Source of the DNA: Sphingomonas sanguinis
GTDB lineage: Bacteria > Pseudomonadota > Alphaproteobacteria > Sphingomonadales > Sphingomonadaceae
Assembly (NCBI RefSeq): GCF_019297835.1
Contig: NZ_CP079203.1
Span: 3,290,001 to 3,354,000, forward strand
DNA: 64,000 nucleotides
Direction: 5' to 3'
Below the pieces are notes generated by a model that had not been told where the DNA came from, searched no databases, and saw nothing but the letters and a program-made list of their open reading frames with translations. Shown here piece after piece: positions 19,572 through 27,516 of the stretch. Position 1 is the stretch's first letter, and every line of letters begins with the position of its first letter. Both the position numbers and the translations under genes were made by a program.

Positions 19572-20155
19572 AGGGTTTGAGGATCGCGACGATCGGACTG
19601 GCACTGGTTGCGGCGCCGGTGCTGGCGGGCAACAAGCTGATTCCGGCGGGGCAGCCCGTGGCGGTCGCCAAATCGGTGCTGACGGTCACGCCTTCGGTCG
19701 AATGGAACAAGCTGGGCGCGCGACCGGGGCGCAATTCGGAGACGTGGACCTTCGATGGCGACGCGCTGAACGACCTGACCTTCTATGGCGGGATCGAACC
19801 CGAACAGACGCTGTTCCGCGAGGTCAGCAAGCGCACCAAGCCGCTGCCGCGCGTCAAGGCGACCATGCTCGTAACCGACATACCGACGCTGGTCGAGAAC
19901 AGCTATCGCATCGCGCTCAATACGCCGTTGTTCACCGTGGAGGGGATGGAGCCGATGGCCTTTGCGGGGAAGCCCGGCATCCGCTTCACCTATAGTTTCA
20001 CCCGGCCGAGCGAGGACCTGCCGCGCAAGGGCGAGGGGCGCGGCGCGATGATCGGCGGCAAGCTGTACCTGATCACCTTCGAGGCGCCCCGGCTGCATTA
20101 TTTCGACGCCGGGGTCGCGGCGTTTCGTCAGGTGGCGGACAGCGCGAAATTGTAA
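19568..20155 (+). CDS. Exported protein of unknown function
   Basis: Encodes 195 residues. The signal peptide is about 20 residues (ending APVLAG). The mature part is rich in beta segments (SETWTFDGDALNDLTFYGGI, GIRFTYSFTRP) with no recognised motif. The start overlaps the M48 peptidase stop (ATGA), so the two are translationally coupled. It could be a partner or substrate of the peptidase; this is only inferred from gene order. Confidence 0.75.
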   Translation: MKGLRIATIGLALVAAPVLAGNKLIPAGQPVAVAKSVLTVTPSVEWNKLGARPGRNSETWTFDGDALNDLTFYGGIEPEQTLFREVSKRTKPLPRVKATMLVTDIPTLVENSYRIALNTPLFTVEGMEPMAFAGKPGIRFTYSFTRPSEDLPRKGEGRGAMIGGKLYLITFEAPRLHYFDAGVAAFRQVADSAKL

Positions 20156-20179
20156 GGGGGGGTGTTTCTTCCAGCCCTC

Positions 20180-20266
20180 TGTTCGCACTGAGCGAAGTCG
20201 AAGTGTATGGGATTCGCTCAGCGGTGAGGTGGGAGCGTGGGCTTCGACTTCGCTCAGCCTGAACGG
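20180..20266. repeat. Intergenic repeat family C, copy 2
   Basis: The arms GTTCGCACTGAGCGAAGTCG and CTTCGACTTCGCTCAGCCTG enclose a spacer of about 35 bp, as at 16067. Confidence 0.85.
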
Positions 20267-20288
20267 GGGTGGGGGAGTGCCGGATACG

Positions 20289-20320
20289 AAAAAGGGCCGG
20301 TGGCGTCGCCGCCCCGGCCC
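20289..20320 (-). terminator. Rho-independent terminator after nusG
   Basis: On the minus strand GGGCCGG pairs with CCGGCCC around a GC-rich loop, followed by five T residues, about 24 bp beyond the nusG stop. It shows that secE-nusG is a separate transcript from rplK-rplA here. Confidence 0.75.
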
Positions 20321-20343
20321 CGTTTTCGTCGGATGGTCCGAAC

Positions 20344-20880
20344 TTACTTCGAGCGTTCGACCTGCTCGAAGTCCAGTTCCACCGGGGTGGCGCGACCGAA
20401 GATCGACACCGACACCTTGACCTTGGACTTGTCGAAATCCAGTTCCTCGACCACGCCATTGAAGCTGGCGAAGGGGCCTTCCAGCACCTTGACCGCGTCG
20501 CCGATCTCGTAATCGACCTTGACCTTGTGCTTCGGGGCGGCGGCGGCTTCTTCCTTGGAATTCAGCATCCGCGTGGCTTCCGCCTCGCTGATCGCCTGCG
20601 GCTTGCCCATCGCGCCCAGGAAGCCGGTCACCTTCGGCGTGTTCTTGACCAAGTGATAGACCTGGTCGGTCATGTCGAGCTTGGCCAACACATAGCCGGG
20701 CATGAACTTGCGCTCGACCGCGATCTTCTTGCCGCGACGGGCCTCGGTCACGGTCTCGGTCGGGACCTCGATCTGGTCGACCAGATGGTCGAGGCCCAAA
20801 CGGGTCGCCTCGGCCATGATCGAGTCGCGGACCTTGCCCTCGAAACCGGAATAAGCGTGGATGATGTACCAGCGCGCCAT
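20344..20880 (-). CDS. nusG: Transcription termination/antitermination protein NusG
   Basis: Encodes 178 residues. The NGN domain begins RWYIIHAYSGFEGKV and contains RKFMPGYVLAKL. The C-terminal KOW domain has IGDAVKVLEGPFASFNG. NusG binds RNA polymerase and links it to Rho or the ribosome. It lies 10 bp after secE. The usual downstream partner rplK is absent and the unit ends in a terminator. Confidence 0.98.
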   Translation of the reverse strand: MARWYIIHAYSGFEGKVRDSIMAEATRLGLDHLVDQIEVPTETVTEARRGKKIAVERKFMPGYVLAKLDMTDQVYHLVKNTPKVTGFLGAMGKPQAISEAEATRMLNSKEEAAAAPKHKVKVDYEIGDAVKVLEGPFASFNGVVEELDFDKSKVKVSVSIFGRATPVELDFEQVERSK

Positions 20881-20890
20881 GAGAACCCTT

Positions 20891-21088
20891 TTACTTCGCG
20901 AGCGACAGCAGGGTGCGGACCAGCGTCTCGAAGAACGAGTCGACCGCCAGGAAGAAGATGGCCAGGATCGTGGTCATCACGACCACCATCACACCGGTCA
21001 TCACCGTCTCACGCCGCGTCGGCCAGACGACCTTCTTAGTCTCGGTCTTGACCTGGTTGAGGAATTCGATGGGGGTCGTCTTCGCCAC
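20891..21088 (-). CDS. secE: Preprotein translocase subunit SecE
   Basis: Encodes 65 residues with a GTG start (VAKTTPIEF) at 21088. The conserved amphipathic segment QVKTETKKVVWPTRRET precedes a single transmembrane helix (VMVVVMTTILAIFFLAV), as in short alphaproteobacterial SecE. It forms the SecYEG channel. The in-frame sequence upstream is a repeat region and lacks a better start. No tRNA-Trp was found upstream. Confidence 0.95.
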   Translation of the reverse strand: MAKTTPIEFLNQVKTETKKVVWPTRRETVMTGVMVVVMTTILAIFFLAVDSFFETLVRTLLSLAK

Positions 21089-21259
21089 TCGTGCCGTTCC
21101 CGCACCTGCGTTGAAATTACTGTCAGCGGGGCATGGGTCCGCCGTCGCCTGCCCCAGGGGGCCTGCGACGAAAGGTCCGTCCGCGCTGTTCGGATGGGAA
21201 CGCGATGTAGCTGTGGCTCGGGTAAAAGGCAAGGGTGGGGGCGGAGACGGGATTTTGGG

Positions 21260-21557
21260 TTCACGCGAAGCCGCGATGGCGACGCAGAGGGTGAGCGGCA
21301 GGCTCTTACCGCCTCTTCCAAACCTCCGTTCAGCCTGAGCGCAGTCGAAGGCCAAGGGAAGGCGCAGCCCCGAAGATTTTCGAGTCGTAGGCTCAAGGAA
21401 CGCTGGAGCGTTCTGCGCGCGCGTGGCGGGTGTTATCCCGTGGCCTTCGACTGCGCTCAGGCCGAACGGAGGTGGTGGAATGCGCCCAATCTTTCCCTCC
21501 GCGTCTCCGCGCGAACCAACCTTTTTTCTTCTTTGCGTCGTCGCGGCTTCGCGTGAA
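21260..21557. repeat. Intergenic repeat family E, copy 1, with a family C element inside
   Basis: Terminal inverted repeats TTCACGCGAAGCCGCGA (21260) and CGCGGCTTCGCGTGAA (ending 21557) bound about 298 bp. Inner arms resemble CTCCGCGCGAACC near 21507. A family C repeat (21325-21470) lies inside it. The stretch 21089-21560 otherwise holds no gene. Confidence 0.8.
21325..21470. repeat. Intergenic repeat family C, copy 3 (nested in E copy 1)
   Basis: The arms TCCGTTCAGCCTGAGCGCAG and CTGCGCTCAGGCCGAACGGA are inverted around about 100 bp. Both arms carry the same G-to-C-type change (GCGCAG rather than GCGAAG), a compensatory pair relative to other copies. Confidence 0.8.
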
Positions 21558-21560
21558 CAA

Positions 21561-21743
21561 TCAGCAGCAGCGCCCGCCATTTTTCCCGCCATACCGCGCC
21601 TGTTGCCGCTCGCGGAAGAACGTCACCTCGTCCATCGGCTCCCGGTCGGGATGTTTCACCGCCATGTGCGCCACATAGGCGTCATAGCTGGGCATCCCGA
21701 CCATCGCATTGCCGATCTCGCGCAGGCGGCTGAGCCAAGTCAT
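21561..21743 (-). CDS. YbdD/YjiX family small protein
   Basis: Encodes 60 residues from the ATG at 21743. The pattern MVGMPSYDAYVAHMAVKHPD..PM and FFRERQQARYGGK..GRCC matches the YbdD/YjiX family, which is almost always encoded after CstA/BtsT transporters. It follows cstA by 10 bp and is likely an accessory of the transporter. Confidence 0.9.
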   Translation of the reverse strand: MTWLSRLREIGNAMVGMPSYDAYVAHMAVKHPDREPMDEVTFFRERQQARYGGKNGGRCC

Positions 21744-21753
21744 TCGGGCCAAC

Positions 21754-23799
21754 TCATTCGGCCGCCACCAGTTCGGGCGGCACCTCGGTCACGCTCGGCC
21801 GGTCGATACGGCGCGCGATCAGGCAGGTGCGCACCGCATAGATCAGGATCGCCAGCACCACGCCCAGGAAGATCGCGCACAGCCCGGCGTCGATCCGGTC
21901 GTTGAACACGATCCGTCCCATCTCCGCCATGGTCTTGGCGGGCGGCAGCACCTTGCCCGACGCCGCGGCGCTGGCGAACTTGTCGGCATGGGCCAGGAAA
22001 CCCACGCGCGGGTCGGCCGAGAAGATCTTCAGCCACCCGGCGGTCAGCGTGCAGGCGAGCAGCCAGACGGTCGGGATCACCGTGATCCAAGCGTAGCGAT
22101 CCTTCTTCATGCGGAACAGCACGACCGTCGCCAGCATCAGCGCCACGGCCGCCAGCATCTGGTTGGAGATGCCGAACAGCGGCCACAGCGTATTCACCCC
22201 GCCCAGTGGATCGGTGACGCCCTGATAGAGGAAGAAGCCCCAGGCTGCGACGCACAGGCCGGTCGCGATCAGACCCGGCGCGACCTTGCTCGATCCCCGG
22301 AAGCTGGGGACGACCAGCCCGATCAGGTCCTGGAGCATGAAACGCCCGGCGCGGGTGCCTGCATCGACGGCGGTCAAGATGAACAGCGCCTCGAACAGGA
22401 TGGCGAAGTGATACCAGAAGGCCTTCATCGCCTGTCCGCCGAACAGGTGGCTAAAGATTTCCGCCATCGCCACTGCCAGCGTCGGCGCGCCGCCCGCGCG
22501 GGAAATGATCGTATGCTCACCGACGTCCTTGGCGACCTGCGCCAGCGTATCGGCCGAAATGGGGAAGCCCATCGCGGTGACGGCGGCGGCGGCGCTGGCC
22601 GGATCGGTGCCCAGCACGGCGGCGGGCGCGTTCATCGCGAAATAGATGCCCGGATCGAGGATCGAGGCGGCAACCAGCGCCATGATCGCGACCGCGCTTT
22701 CCATCAGCATCGCGCCGTAGCCGATGAAGGGCGCGTCCTTCTCGCTGGCGATCAGCTTGGGCGTGGTGCCGCTGGCGATGAGGGCGTGGAAGCCCGACAC
22801 CGCGCCGCACGCGATGGTGATGAACAGGAAGGGGAAGAGCGGCCCCGCCCAGACCGGGCCGCTGCCGTCGATGAATTTGGTGAGGGCAGGCATCTTCAGC
22901 GGCGGCGCCATGATGACGATGCCGATGGCCAGCGCCACGATCGCGCCGATCTTGAGGAAGGTCGACAGATAGTCGCGCGGCGCGAGCAACAGCCATACCG
23001 GCAGGACCGAGGCGACCGCGCCATATCCGATCAGCAGGAAGCAGAGCTGCACCGGCGTGAAGGTGAACAGCGGCGCGAGCACCGCCGACTGCGCGATCGA
23101 CTGGCCATAGACGATCGCCAGGATCAGGCCGATGAACCCGATGATCGACACCTCGCCGATCTTCCCCGGTCGCACCCAACGGGTATAGCCGCCCATCAGC
23201 ATCGCCAGCGGCACGGTGGCGGCCACGGTGAACAGGCCCCAGGGGCTTTCGGCCAATGCCCGCACGACGATCAGCGCCAGCACCGCCAGGATGATGACCA
23301 TGATCATGAAGGCACCGAACAGCGCGATGGTGCCCGCCACGGGGCCCATCTCCATGCGGATCAACTCGCCCAGCGAACGTCCGTCACGCCGCATCGACAG
23401 GAACAGGACGAGAAAATCCTGCACCGCCCCGGCCAGCACCACGCCCGCCAAAATCCACAAGGTTCCGGGCAGATAGCCCATCTGCGCCGCCAGCACCGGC
23501 CCGACGAGCGGCCCGGCACCCGCGATCGCCGCGAAGTGATGGCCGAACAGCACCGTCCGGTCGGTCGCCACATAGTCGAGGCCGTCGGCCCGGCGGATGG
23601 CCGGGGTGGGGCGGCTGGGGTCGATGCCGATCACCCGCGCGATGAACAGCGCATAGTAACGATAGGCGATCAGATAGACCGAGACGGCGGCGGCCACGAT
23701 CCACAGCGCGTTGATCGGTTCGCCCCGTACCGTGGCGACCACGCCCAGCGCGCCTGCTCCGACGATCGCCAGTGCGATCCAGGGAAGGTGTTTCGTCAT
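21754..23799 (-). CDS. cstA: Carbon starvation protein A / pyruvate-peptide transporter
   Basis: Encodes 681 residues with many (about 16-18) transmembrane helices. The N-terminal block RTVLFGHHFAAIAGAGPLVGP and VQDFLVLFLSMRRDGRSLGE is diagnostic of the CstA family, which includes E. coli CstA and BtsT. These proteins import pyruvate or peptides during carbon limitation. It is paired with ybdD. Whether the substrate is peptide or pyruvate cannot be judged here. Confidence 0.94.
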   Translation of the reverse strand: MTKHLPWIALAIVGAGALGVVATVRGEPINALWIVAAAVSVYLIAYRYYALFIARVIGIDPSRPTPAIRRADGLDYVATDRTVLFGHHFAAIAGAGPLVGPVLAAQMGYLPGTLWILAGVVLAGAVQDFLVLFLSMRRDGRSLGELIRMEMGPVAGTIALFGAFMIMVIILAVLALIVVRALAESPWGLFTVAATVPLAMLMGGYTRWVRPGKIGEVSIIGFIGLILAIVYGQSIAQSAVLAPLFTFTPVQLCFLLIGYGAVASVLPVWLLLAPRDYLSTFLKIGAIVALAIGIVIMAPPLKMPALTKFIDGSGPVWAGPLFPFLFITIACGAVSGFHALIASGTTPKLIASEKDAPFIGYGAMLMESAVAIMALVAASILDPGIYFAMNAPAAVLGTDPASAAAAVTAMGFPISADTLAQVAKDVGEHTIISRAGGAPTLAVAMAEIFSHLFGGQAMKAFWYHFAILFEALFILTAVDAGTRAGRFMLQDLIGLVVPSFRGSSKVAPGLIATGLCVAAWGFFLYQGVTDPLGGVNTLWPLFGISNQMLAAVALMLATVVLFRMKKDRYAWITVIPTVWLLACTLTAGWLKIFSADPRVGFLAHADKFASAAASGKVLPPAKTMAEMGRIVFNDRIDAGLCAIFLGVVLAILIYAVRTCLIARRIDRPSVTEVPPELVAAE

Positions 23800-24065
23800 G
23801 CCCCGCTCGGTCCTCCCGTTATGCTGTTATTGGCCCTTCTAACCCCCCGGCGGGCGGGCGCCACCCCGAAAGTCAGCTTCGATCATGATGGGCCAACGCG
23901 GGTTATTTTCCGGCCGCTCTTGTAGATTTGGATCAGGAGGCCCACATATCAGGCTGCTAAAGTCGCAAATCGACGGTTCTCTGCTTTGCGGCTCGTTCCT
24001 TCTTTCCCTGCACCGCGGCCCCGAATCCGGCCCAGCGTCTGGTTCAACACTATGAAGGAACGAAA

Positions 24066-24275
24066 ATGAGCATCACCGGAACCGTCAAATTCTTCAACGC
24101 CGACAAGGGTTATGGCTTCATCGCCCCCGAAAACGGCGGCGCGGACGCCTTTGTCCATATCAGCGCGGTCGAGCGCGCAGGGATGATCACGCTGAACCAG
24201 GATCAGCGGGTCAGCTACGAACTGGAGCAGGATCGCCGCGGAAAGATGGCGGCGGTCAACCTTCAGCCCGCCTGA
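24066..24275 (+). CDS. Cold-shock domain protein (CspA family)
   Basis: Encodes 69 residues with a ribosome site AAGGA. RNP1 (KGYGFI) and RNP2 (FVHIS) of the cold-shock domain are intact, and the protein is a single OB fold that binds single-stranded RNA or DNA. The 266 bp upstream, shared with divergent cstA, leave room for a long regulatory leader such as cold-shock genes often have. A strong terminator follows 8 bp after the stop. Confidence 0.96.
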   Translation: MSITGTVKFFNADKGYGFIAPENGGADAFVHISAVERAGMITLNQDQRVSYELEQDRRGKMAAVNLQPA

Positions 24276-24283
24276 ATGTCGAA

Positions 24284-24314
24284 AGCGGTAGCCGGTCCGG
24301 CTACCGCTTTTTTT
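24284..24314 (+). terminator. Rho-independent terminator after the cold-shock gene
   Basis: The perfect 10-bp stem AGCGGTAGCC/GGCTACCGCT with loop GGTCC is followed by a run of T residues. The small gene at 24334 starts just beyond it. Confidence 0.92.
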
Positions 24315-24333
24315 GTGGTCGAAAGGATAATCC

Positions 24334-24519
24334 ATGTCGCGTGATGCCATCTTCTTCCGCAACCAGGCCGAAATCGAACGCAACAACGCCGCCGATGCGA
24401 CATTGCAGAATGTCCGCGACCGTTGCGAGCGTGCCGCCGCTTCCTGGGACGCCATGGCCGTCCGGGCCGAGCGCGCGGAACTGGGACGCGCCGCCGCCGC
24501 GGCCCGCTCGGCGCTATAG
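24334..24519 (+). CDS. Small helical protein of unknown function
   Basis: Encodes 61 residues, preceded by AAAGGA. It is rich in Ala, Arg and Glu (RNQAEIERNNAADATLQNVR, RCERAAASWDAMA) and probably forms a helical hairpin. It lies 20 bp after the cold-shock terminator, so it may be read by leak-through. The end overlaps the converging MipA-like gene by six bases. I do not recognise a named family. Confidence 0.65.
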   Translation: MSRDAIFFRNQAEIERNNAADATLQNVRDRCERAAASWDAMAVRAERAELGRAAAAARSAL

Positions 24520-25362
24520 GCCGAAGCGAAACCCGTAACCCAGCCCCAGCGTCGTCTGCAGCCGCTGCCCCCGCTGACGGATCAGCGGAGAATCGGCGGC
24601 CGGGCCGCCCAGCCGCTCCAGGCTGGTGAACAGCGTCAGCGCGCTGCGCCGGTTCAGCGGGCGAACGACATTGCCGCCCAGGCCATAGGACAGCACCCCG
24701 CCATCCGCGCGATAGGGCGTCAAGCCGGTGCGCGCCGATTGCGCTGCCGAAATACCGAAATAGGTCTGCATGAAAGTCGCGCTGGCCAGCGTCATGCGCG
24801 GCCCCGCACTGACGATCGCACGGCCGATCCGGGTGCGATAGGCCGCCGACAGGTCCGCGACCACGCCGTCATGCCCGCCAAAGCCCTGCCGCACCTCTGC
24901 CCGTGCGCGCCACGCCCGGCGCGGGCCGAACGACTTCTCGACGAAGCCGCCGACTTCGCCCGCCGCCTTGATATTGCCCATGCCCTCCAGCGCGTCGCTG
25001 CCGCCGGTGATCAGGAAGGGCGAGCCGCCATTGCGCTCGTTGCGGCCGAAGCGGATCTTCACCAGCGGCCCGCCGCGCCAGCCGTCGCGGCGCACCGCAT
25101 TCCAGCCGATCCCGTCGGGCACCGATGCGAAGAGCGTGTCGCCGTAATTCACCCTCAGGTCGGGAAACAGCGATAGCGCCATGTCGCGCGATCCTTGCCA
25201 AGCCGGGCCAAGGACGGGCGCCGCGCCGATGGTGATGCTCCAGCCACCGGGGGCGGCGGGTGCGCCGGCCGCGACGCCGGGGGGCGGGCCGCTTTGACGC
25301 ACCTCCTGCGCCGCCGCCGGACAGGCGCATAGCGTGGCGATCCCCAAAGCCCAGACACGCAT
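24514..25362 (-). CDS. MipA/OmpV family outer-membrane protein
   Basis: Encodes 282 residues with a signal peptide (residues 1-18, ending CPAAAQ). The mature sequence has repeated amphipathic beta strands, the family-type segment GAAPVLGPAWQGSRD, LFPDLRVNYGDTLFAS, and an aromatic-ended C-terminal strand (LGYGFRFGL). This fits the MipA/OmpV beta-barrels, reported as MltA-interacting scaffold proteins or porins. It is monocistronic on this strand. Confidence 0.85.
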   Translation of the reverse strand: MRVWALGIATLCACPAAAQEVRQSGPPPGVAAGAPAAPGGWSITIGAAPVLGPAWQGSRDMALSLFPDLRVNYGDTLFASVPDGIGWNAVRRDGWRGGPLVKIRFGRNERNGGSPFLITGGSDALEGMGNIKAAGEVGGFVEKSFGPRRAWRARAEVRQGFGGHDGVVADLSAAYRTRIGRAIVSAGPRMTLASATFMQTYFGISAAQSARTGLTPYRADGGVLSYGLGGNVVRPLNRRSALTLFTSLERLGGPAADSPLIRQRGQRLQTTLGLGYGFRFGL

Positions 25363-25473
25363 CCTTCATCTCCCTGTCATCTGGGATAGGGCGAGACCTC
25401 CACGCTCGCAACCGGACGCAGGCCGCAAACTTAGCGCTTGCTCCGCCATGCCGTCCGGGGTGAAAGGCTCGGC

Positions 25474-26067
25474 ATGGCCAGCGCATCCTCTTCCCCGCTC
25501 GTCGTCGGCATCGGCGGCACGATCGGCAGCGTCTCCTCGACCGAGCGCGCGCTGCGCACCGCGATGACGGCGGCGGCGGACGAGGGGTTCCGCACCCATG
25601 TCTTTGGCGGCGAGGATCTGGCGCGCCTGCCGCTCTACAACCCGCGCGCGGGCGAGCGGACCGAGGCGGAGCGCGTGTTCGTCGACACCGTGCGACAGGC
25701 GTCGGCGATCATCATCGCCAGCCCCGGCTATCATGGCAGCATCTCGGGGCTGGTGAAGAACGCGCTCGACCTGCTCGAGGAAACGGCGAAGGACGACCGG
25801 CCCTATTTCGCCGACCTGCCCGTGGGGCTGATCGCCACCGCCTATGGCTGGCAGGCGACGGGTTCGACCATCGCGGCGCTGCGCTCGATCGTCCATGCGC
25901 TGCGGGGCTGGCCGACACCCTTCGCGGCGGCGGTGAACACGCAGCAGACGCGCTTCGACGCGGAAGGGCGGATCAGCGATCCGGCGGTCGAGGGGCAGTT
26001 GCGCCTCGTCGGCCAACAGGTCGCCCGCTTCGCGCCGCTGGCGGGGACGATCCGCGCGTCGAATTGA
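25474..26067 (+). CDS. NADPH-dependent FMN reductase family protein
   Basis: Encodes 197 residues from the ATG at 25474; the in-frame stretch upstream lies before a plausible ribosome site. The flavodoxin-like fold is indicated by the phosphate loop GIGGTIGSVSSTERAL and the conserved SPGYHGSISGLVKNALD. It probably reduces FMN or quinone-type substrates with NAD(P)H in the cytoplasm. It stands alone, divergent from the MipA-like gene across about 110 bp. Confidence 0.88.
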   Translation: MASASSSPLVVGIGGTIGSVSSTERALRTAMTAAADEGFRTHVFGGEDLARLPLYNPRAGERTEAERVFVDTVRQASAIIIASPGYHGSISGLVKNALDLLEETAKDDRPYFADLPVGLIATAYGWQATGSTIAALRSIVHALRGWPTPFAAAVNTQQTRFDAEGRISDPAVEGQLRLVGQQVARFAPLAGTIRASN

Positions 26068-26088
26068 GGGGTAGGGCCGGGATTTTGG

Positions 26089-26291
26089 TTCACGCGAAGC
26101 CGCGAAGCCGCGAAGAGTTTTATCTCGCGCGGAGTCGCGGAGGACGCGGAGAAGTATCGCGCGCGGCGGCGCGCAGTCCCCTTTCCCTGATCGCTTGAGG
26201 GGGACGGGCTGCAAGAGCCGCAAGCACGACACCTCCGCCTCCTCCGCGCGAACCAAATCTTCTCTCTTCGCGGCATCGCGGCTTCGCGTGA
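26089..26291. repeat. Intergenic repeat family E, copy 2
   Basis: Terminal arms TTCACGCGAAGCCGCGA and CGCGGCTTCGCGTGA bound about 203 bp, with inner CTCCGCGCGAACC. The ten bases before it (GGGATTTTGG) match those before copy 1. Confidence 0.85.
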
Positions 26292-26308
26292 GATAGAGAT
26301 TACATCCG

Positions 26309-26434
26309 TTCCCCGGCGAAGGCCGGGGCCCAGTTCCTTCCAAGCCGGTAGCGCGTCGAAACGTTGCGTGGGAGGCCAATGCCTTGCGCATATCGATAGC
26401 GCCTAGAAACTGGACCCCGGCCTTCGCCGGGGAA
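26309..26434. repeat. Intergenic repeat family D, copy 1
   Basis: The arms TTCCCCGGCGAAGGCCGGGG and CCCCGGCCTTCGCCGGGGAA are inverted around about 86 bp; each arm is itself a small palindrome. Copies recur at 28537, 35294 and 36528. This and copy E2 fill the 389-bp gap. Confidence 0.88.
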
Positions 26435-26456
26435 CAGTTAAGTCGCCGGGAAACAG

Positions 26457-27128
26457 CTAGCGAAGGCGTTCCATCGCCAGCGCCGTGATCTCGTCCGCAA
26501 TCACCGCCGGGTCGCGCAAGGCGCCGCCCGCGACGGTCGACACCGTCACCCATTCCCCCAGCATCGCCCCGTCCGCCATCGCGGCGTAATTGGAGCGCAC
26601 CCGCGCCTGAAGCCCCAGATCGGCCTCGTACGCGTCATAGGTGTCGTCGGTATAAGTCCGCTTGCGCTTGCGGGCGATCAGGTCGCGCGCGACGTCGAGC
26701 GGCGTGTCGAGATAGACCGACAGATGCGGGGCGGGCAGGCGGAACTGCACCGTCTCCAGTTGCTCGATCCATTGCAGCAGCGCGGGGGCCTGGTCGGGCG
26801 CCACCTGCGCCGCCTGATAGGCCATGTTCGACGCGATATAGCGGTCGAACACGATGACGTCATGCGCCTCCGCCAGCTCGATCAGATGCGGGCGCGATTC
26901 GAATCGGTCCAGTGCATAGAGCGTCGCCGCCGTCTCGGGCGCGGCGGCATGGGGCAGGCGGCCTGCCAGATACTCGCCCAGCGCCCAGCCGCCGACCGTC
27001 TCGGCATAGCGCGGAAAGGACAGCCCCGCCGCCGACAGCCCGGCGGCGTTCAGCCGCTCGGTGACGGCCGCCGTCGCGGTCGCCTTGCCTGCACCGTCGG
27101 CACCCTCGATCGCCAGCAGAAAGGCCAT
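26457..27128 (-). CDS. Thymidylate kinase-like protein (actinobacterial-type P-loop)
   Basis: Encodes 223 residues. The N-terminus is LAIEGADGAGKATATAAV, so the residue after the P-loop Lys is Ala rather than Ser/Thr, then Thr. Mycobacterial dTMP kinase similarly has GKRT. Further matches to that type are FPRYAETV, LYALDR and FDRYIASNMAYQAAQ. It would phosphorylate dTMP to dTDP. It overlaps the chorismate mutase gene by ATGA, which is an unusual pairing. A standard tmk may exist elsewhere in the genome, which cannot be seen here. Confidence 0.82.
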   Translation of the reverse strand: MAFLLAIEGADGAGKATATAAVTERLNAAGLSAAGLSFPRYAETVGGWALGEYLAGRLPHAAAPETAATLYALDRFESRPHLIELAEAHDVIVFDRYIASNMAYQAAQVAPDQAPALLQWIEQLETVQFRLPAPHLSVYLDTPLDVARDLIARKRKRTYTDDTYDAYEADLGLQARVRSNYAAMADGAMLGEWVTVSTVAGGALRDPAVIADEITALAMERLR

Positions 27129-27406
27129 CAGCCGCGCAGTCGCTCATGGTGGCGGATCACCTCGTCGATGATGAAGCGCAGGAATTTCTCGGAAAATTCG
27201 GGGTCCAGCTGCGCATCGCTCGCCAGCTGGCGCAGCCGGGCGATCTGCGATTCCTCGCGGCCGGGATCGGCCGGGGGCAGTTCGTTCTCCGCCTTGTAGC
27301 GTCCGACCGCCTGGGTGATCTTGAACCGCTCGGCCAGCATGAAGACCAGCGCGGCGTCGATATTGTCGATCGACTGGCGATAGCCGGTCAGCACGGTGTC
27401 GGACAT
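27128..27406 (-). CDS. Chorismate mutase, AroQ class
   Basis: Encodes 92 residues from the ATG at 27406, with GGGAGA upstream. The all-helical AroQ pattern is clear: IDNIDAALVFMLAERFKITQ, VGRYKAENELPPADPGREE and FLRFIIDEVIRHHE. It converts chorismate to prephenate for Phe/Tyr synthesis. It is a free-standing small enzyme with no fused dehydratase, and is translationally coupled to the kinase-like gene downstream. Confidence 0.92.
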   Translation of the reverse strand: MSDTVLTGYRQSIDNIDAALVFMLAERFKITQAVGRYKAENELPPADPGREESQIARLRQLASDAQLDPEFSEKFLRFIIDEVIRHHERLRG

Positions 27407-27516
27407 GATCGGTCTGTCTCCCTCTGGCGGCCCGCGCCGCACATGAATTCGCGCGGGCCCTTTCGCGCTTAGGCTTGCGTTCGGCAAGCGTTGTCGCCAG
27501 AGGCTCTTACCTGCCC

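Noticed and set aside
21089..21259. tRNA-Trp expected upstream of secE
   Set aside because: The cloverleaf and CCA anticodon context were looked for on the minus strand and not found; the region runs into repeats.
21709..23925. Long plus-strand frame opposite cstA
   Set aside because: It is an Arg/His/Asp-rich shadow of the CstA frame.
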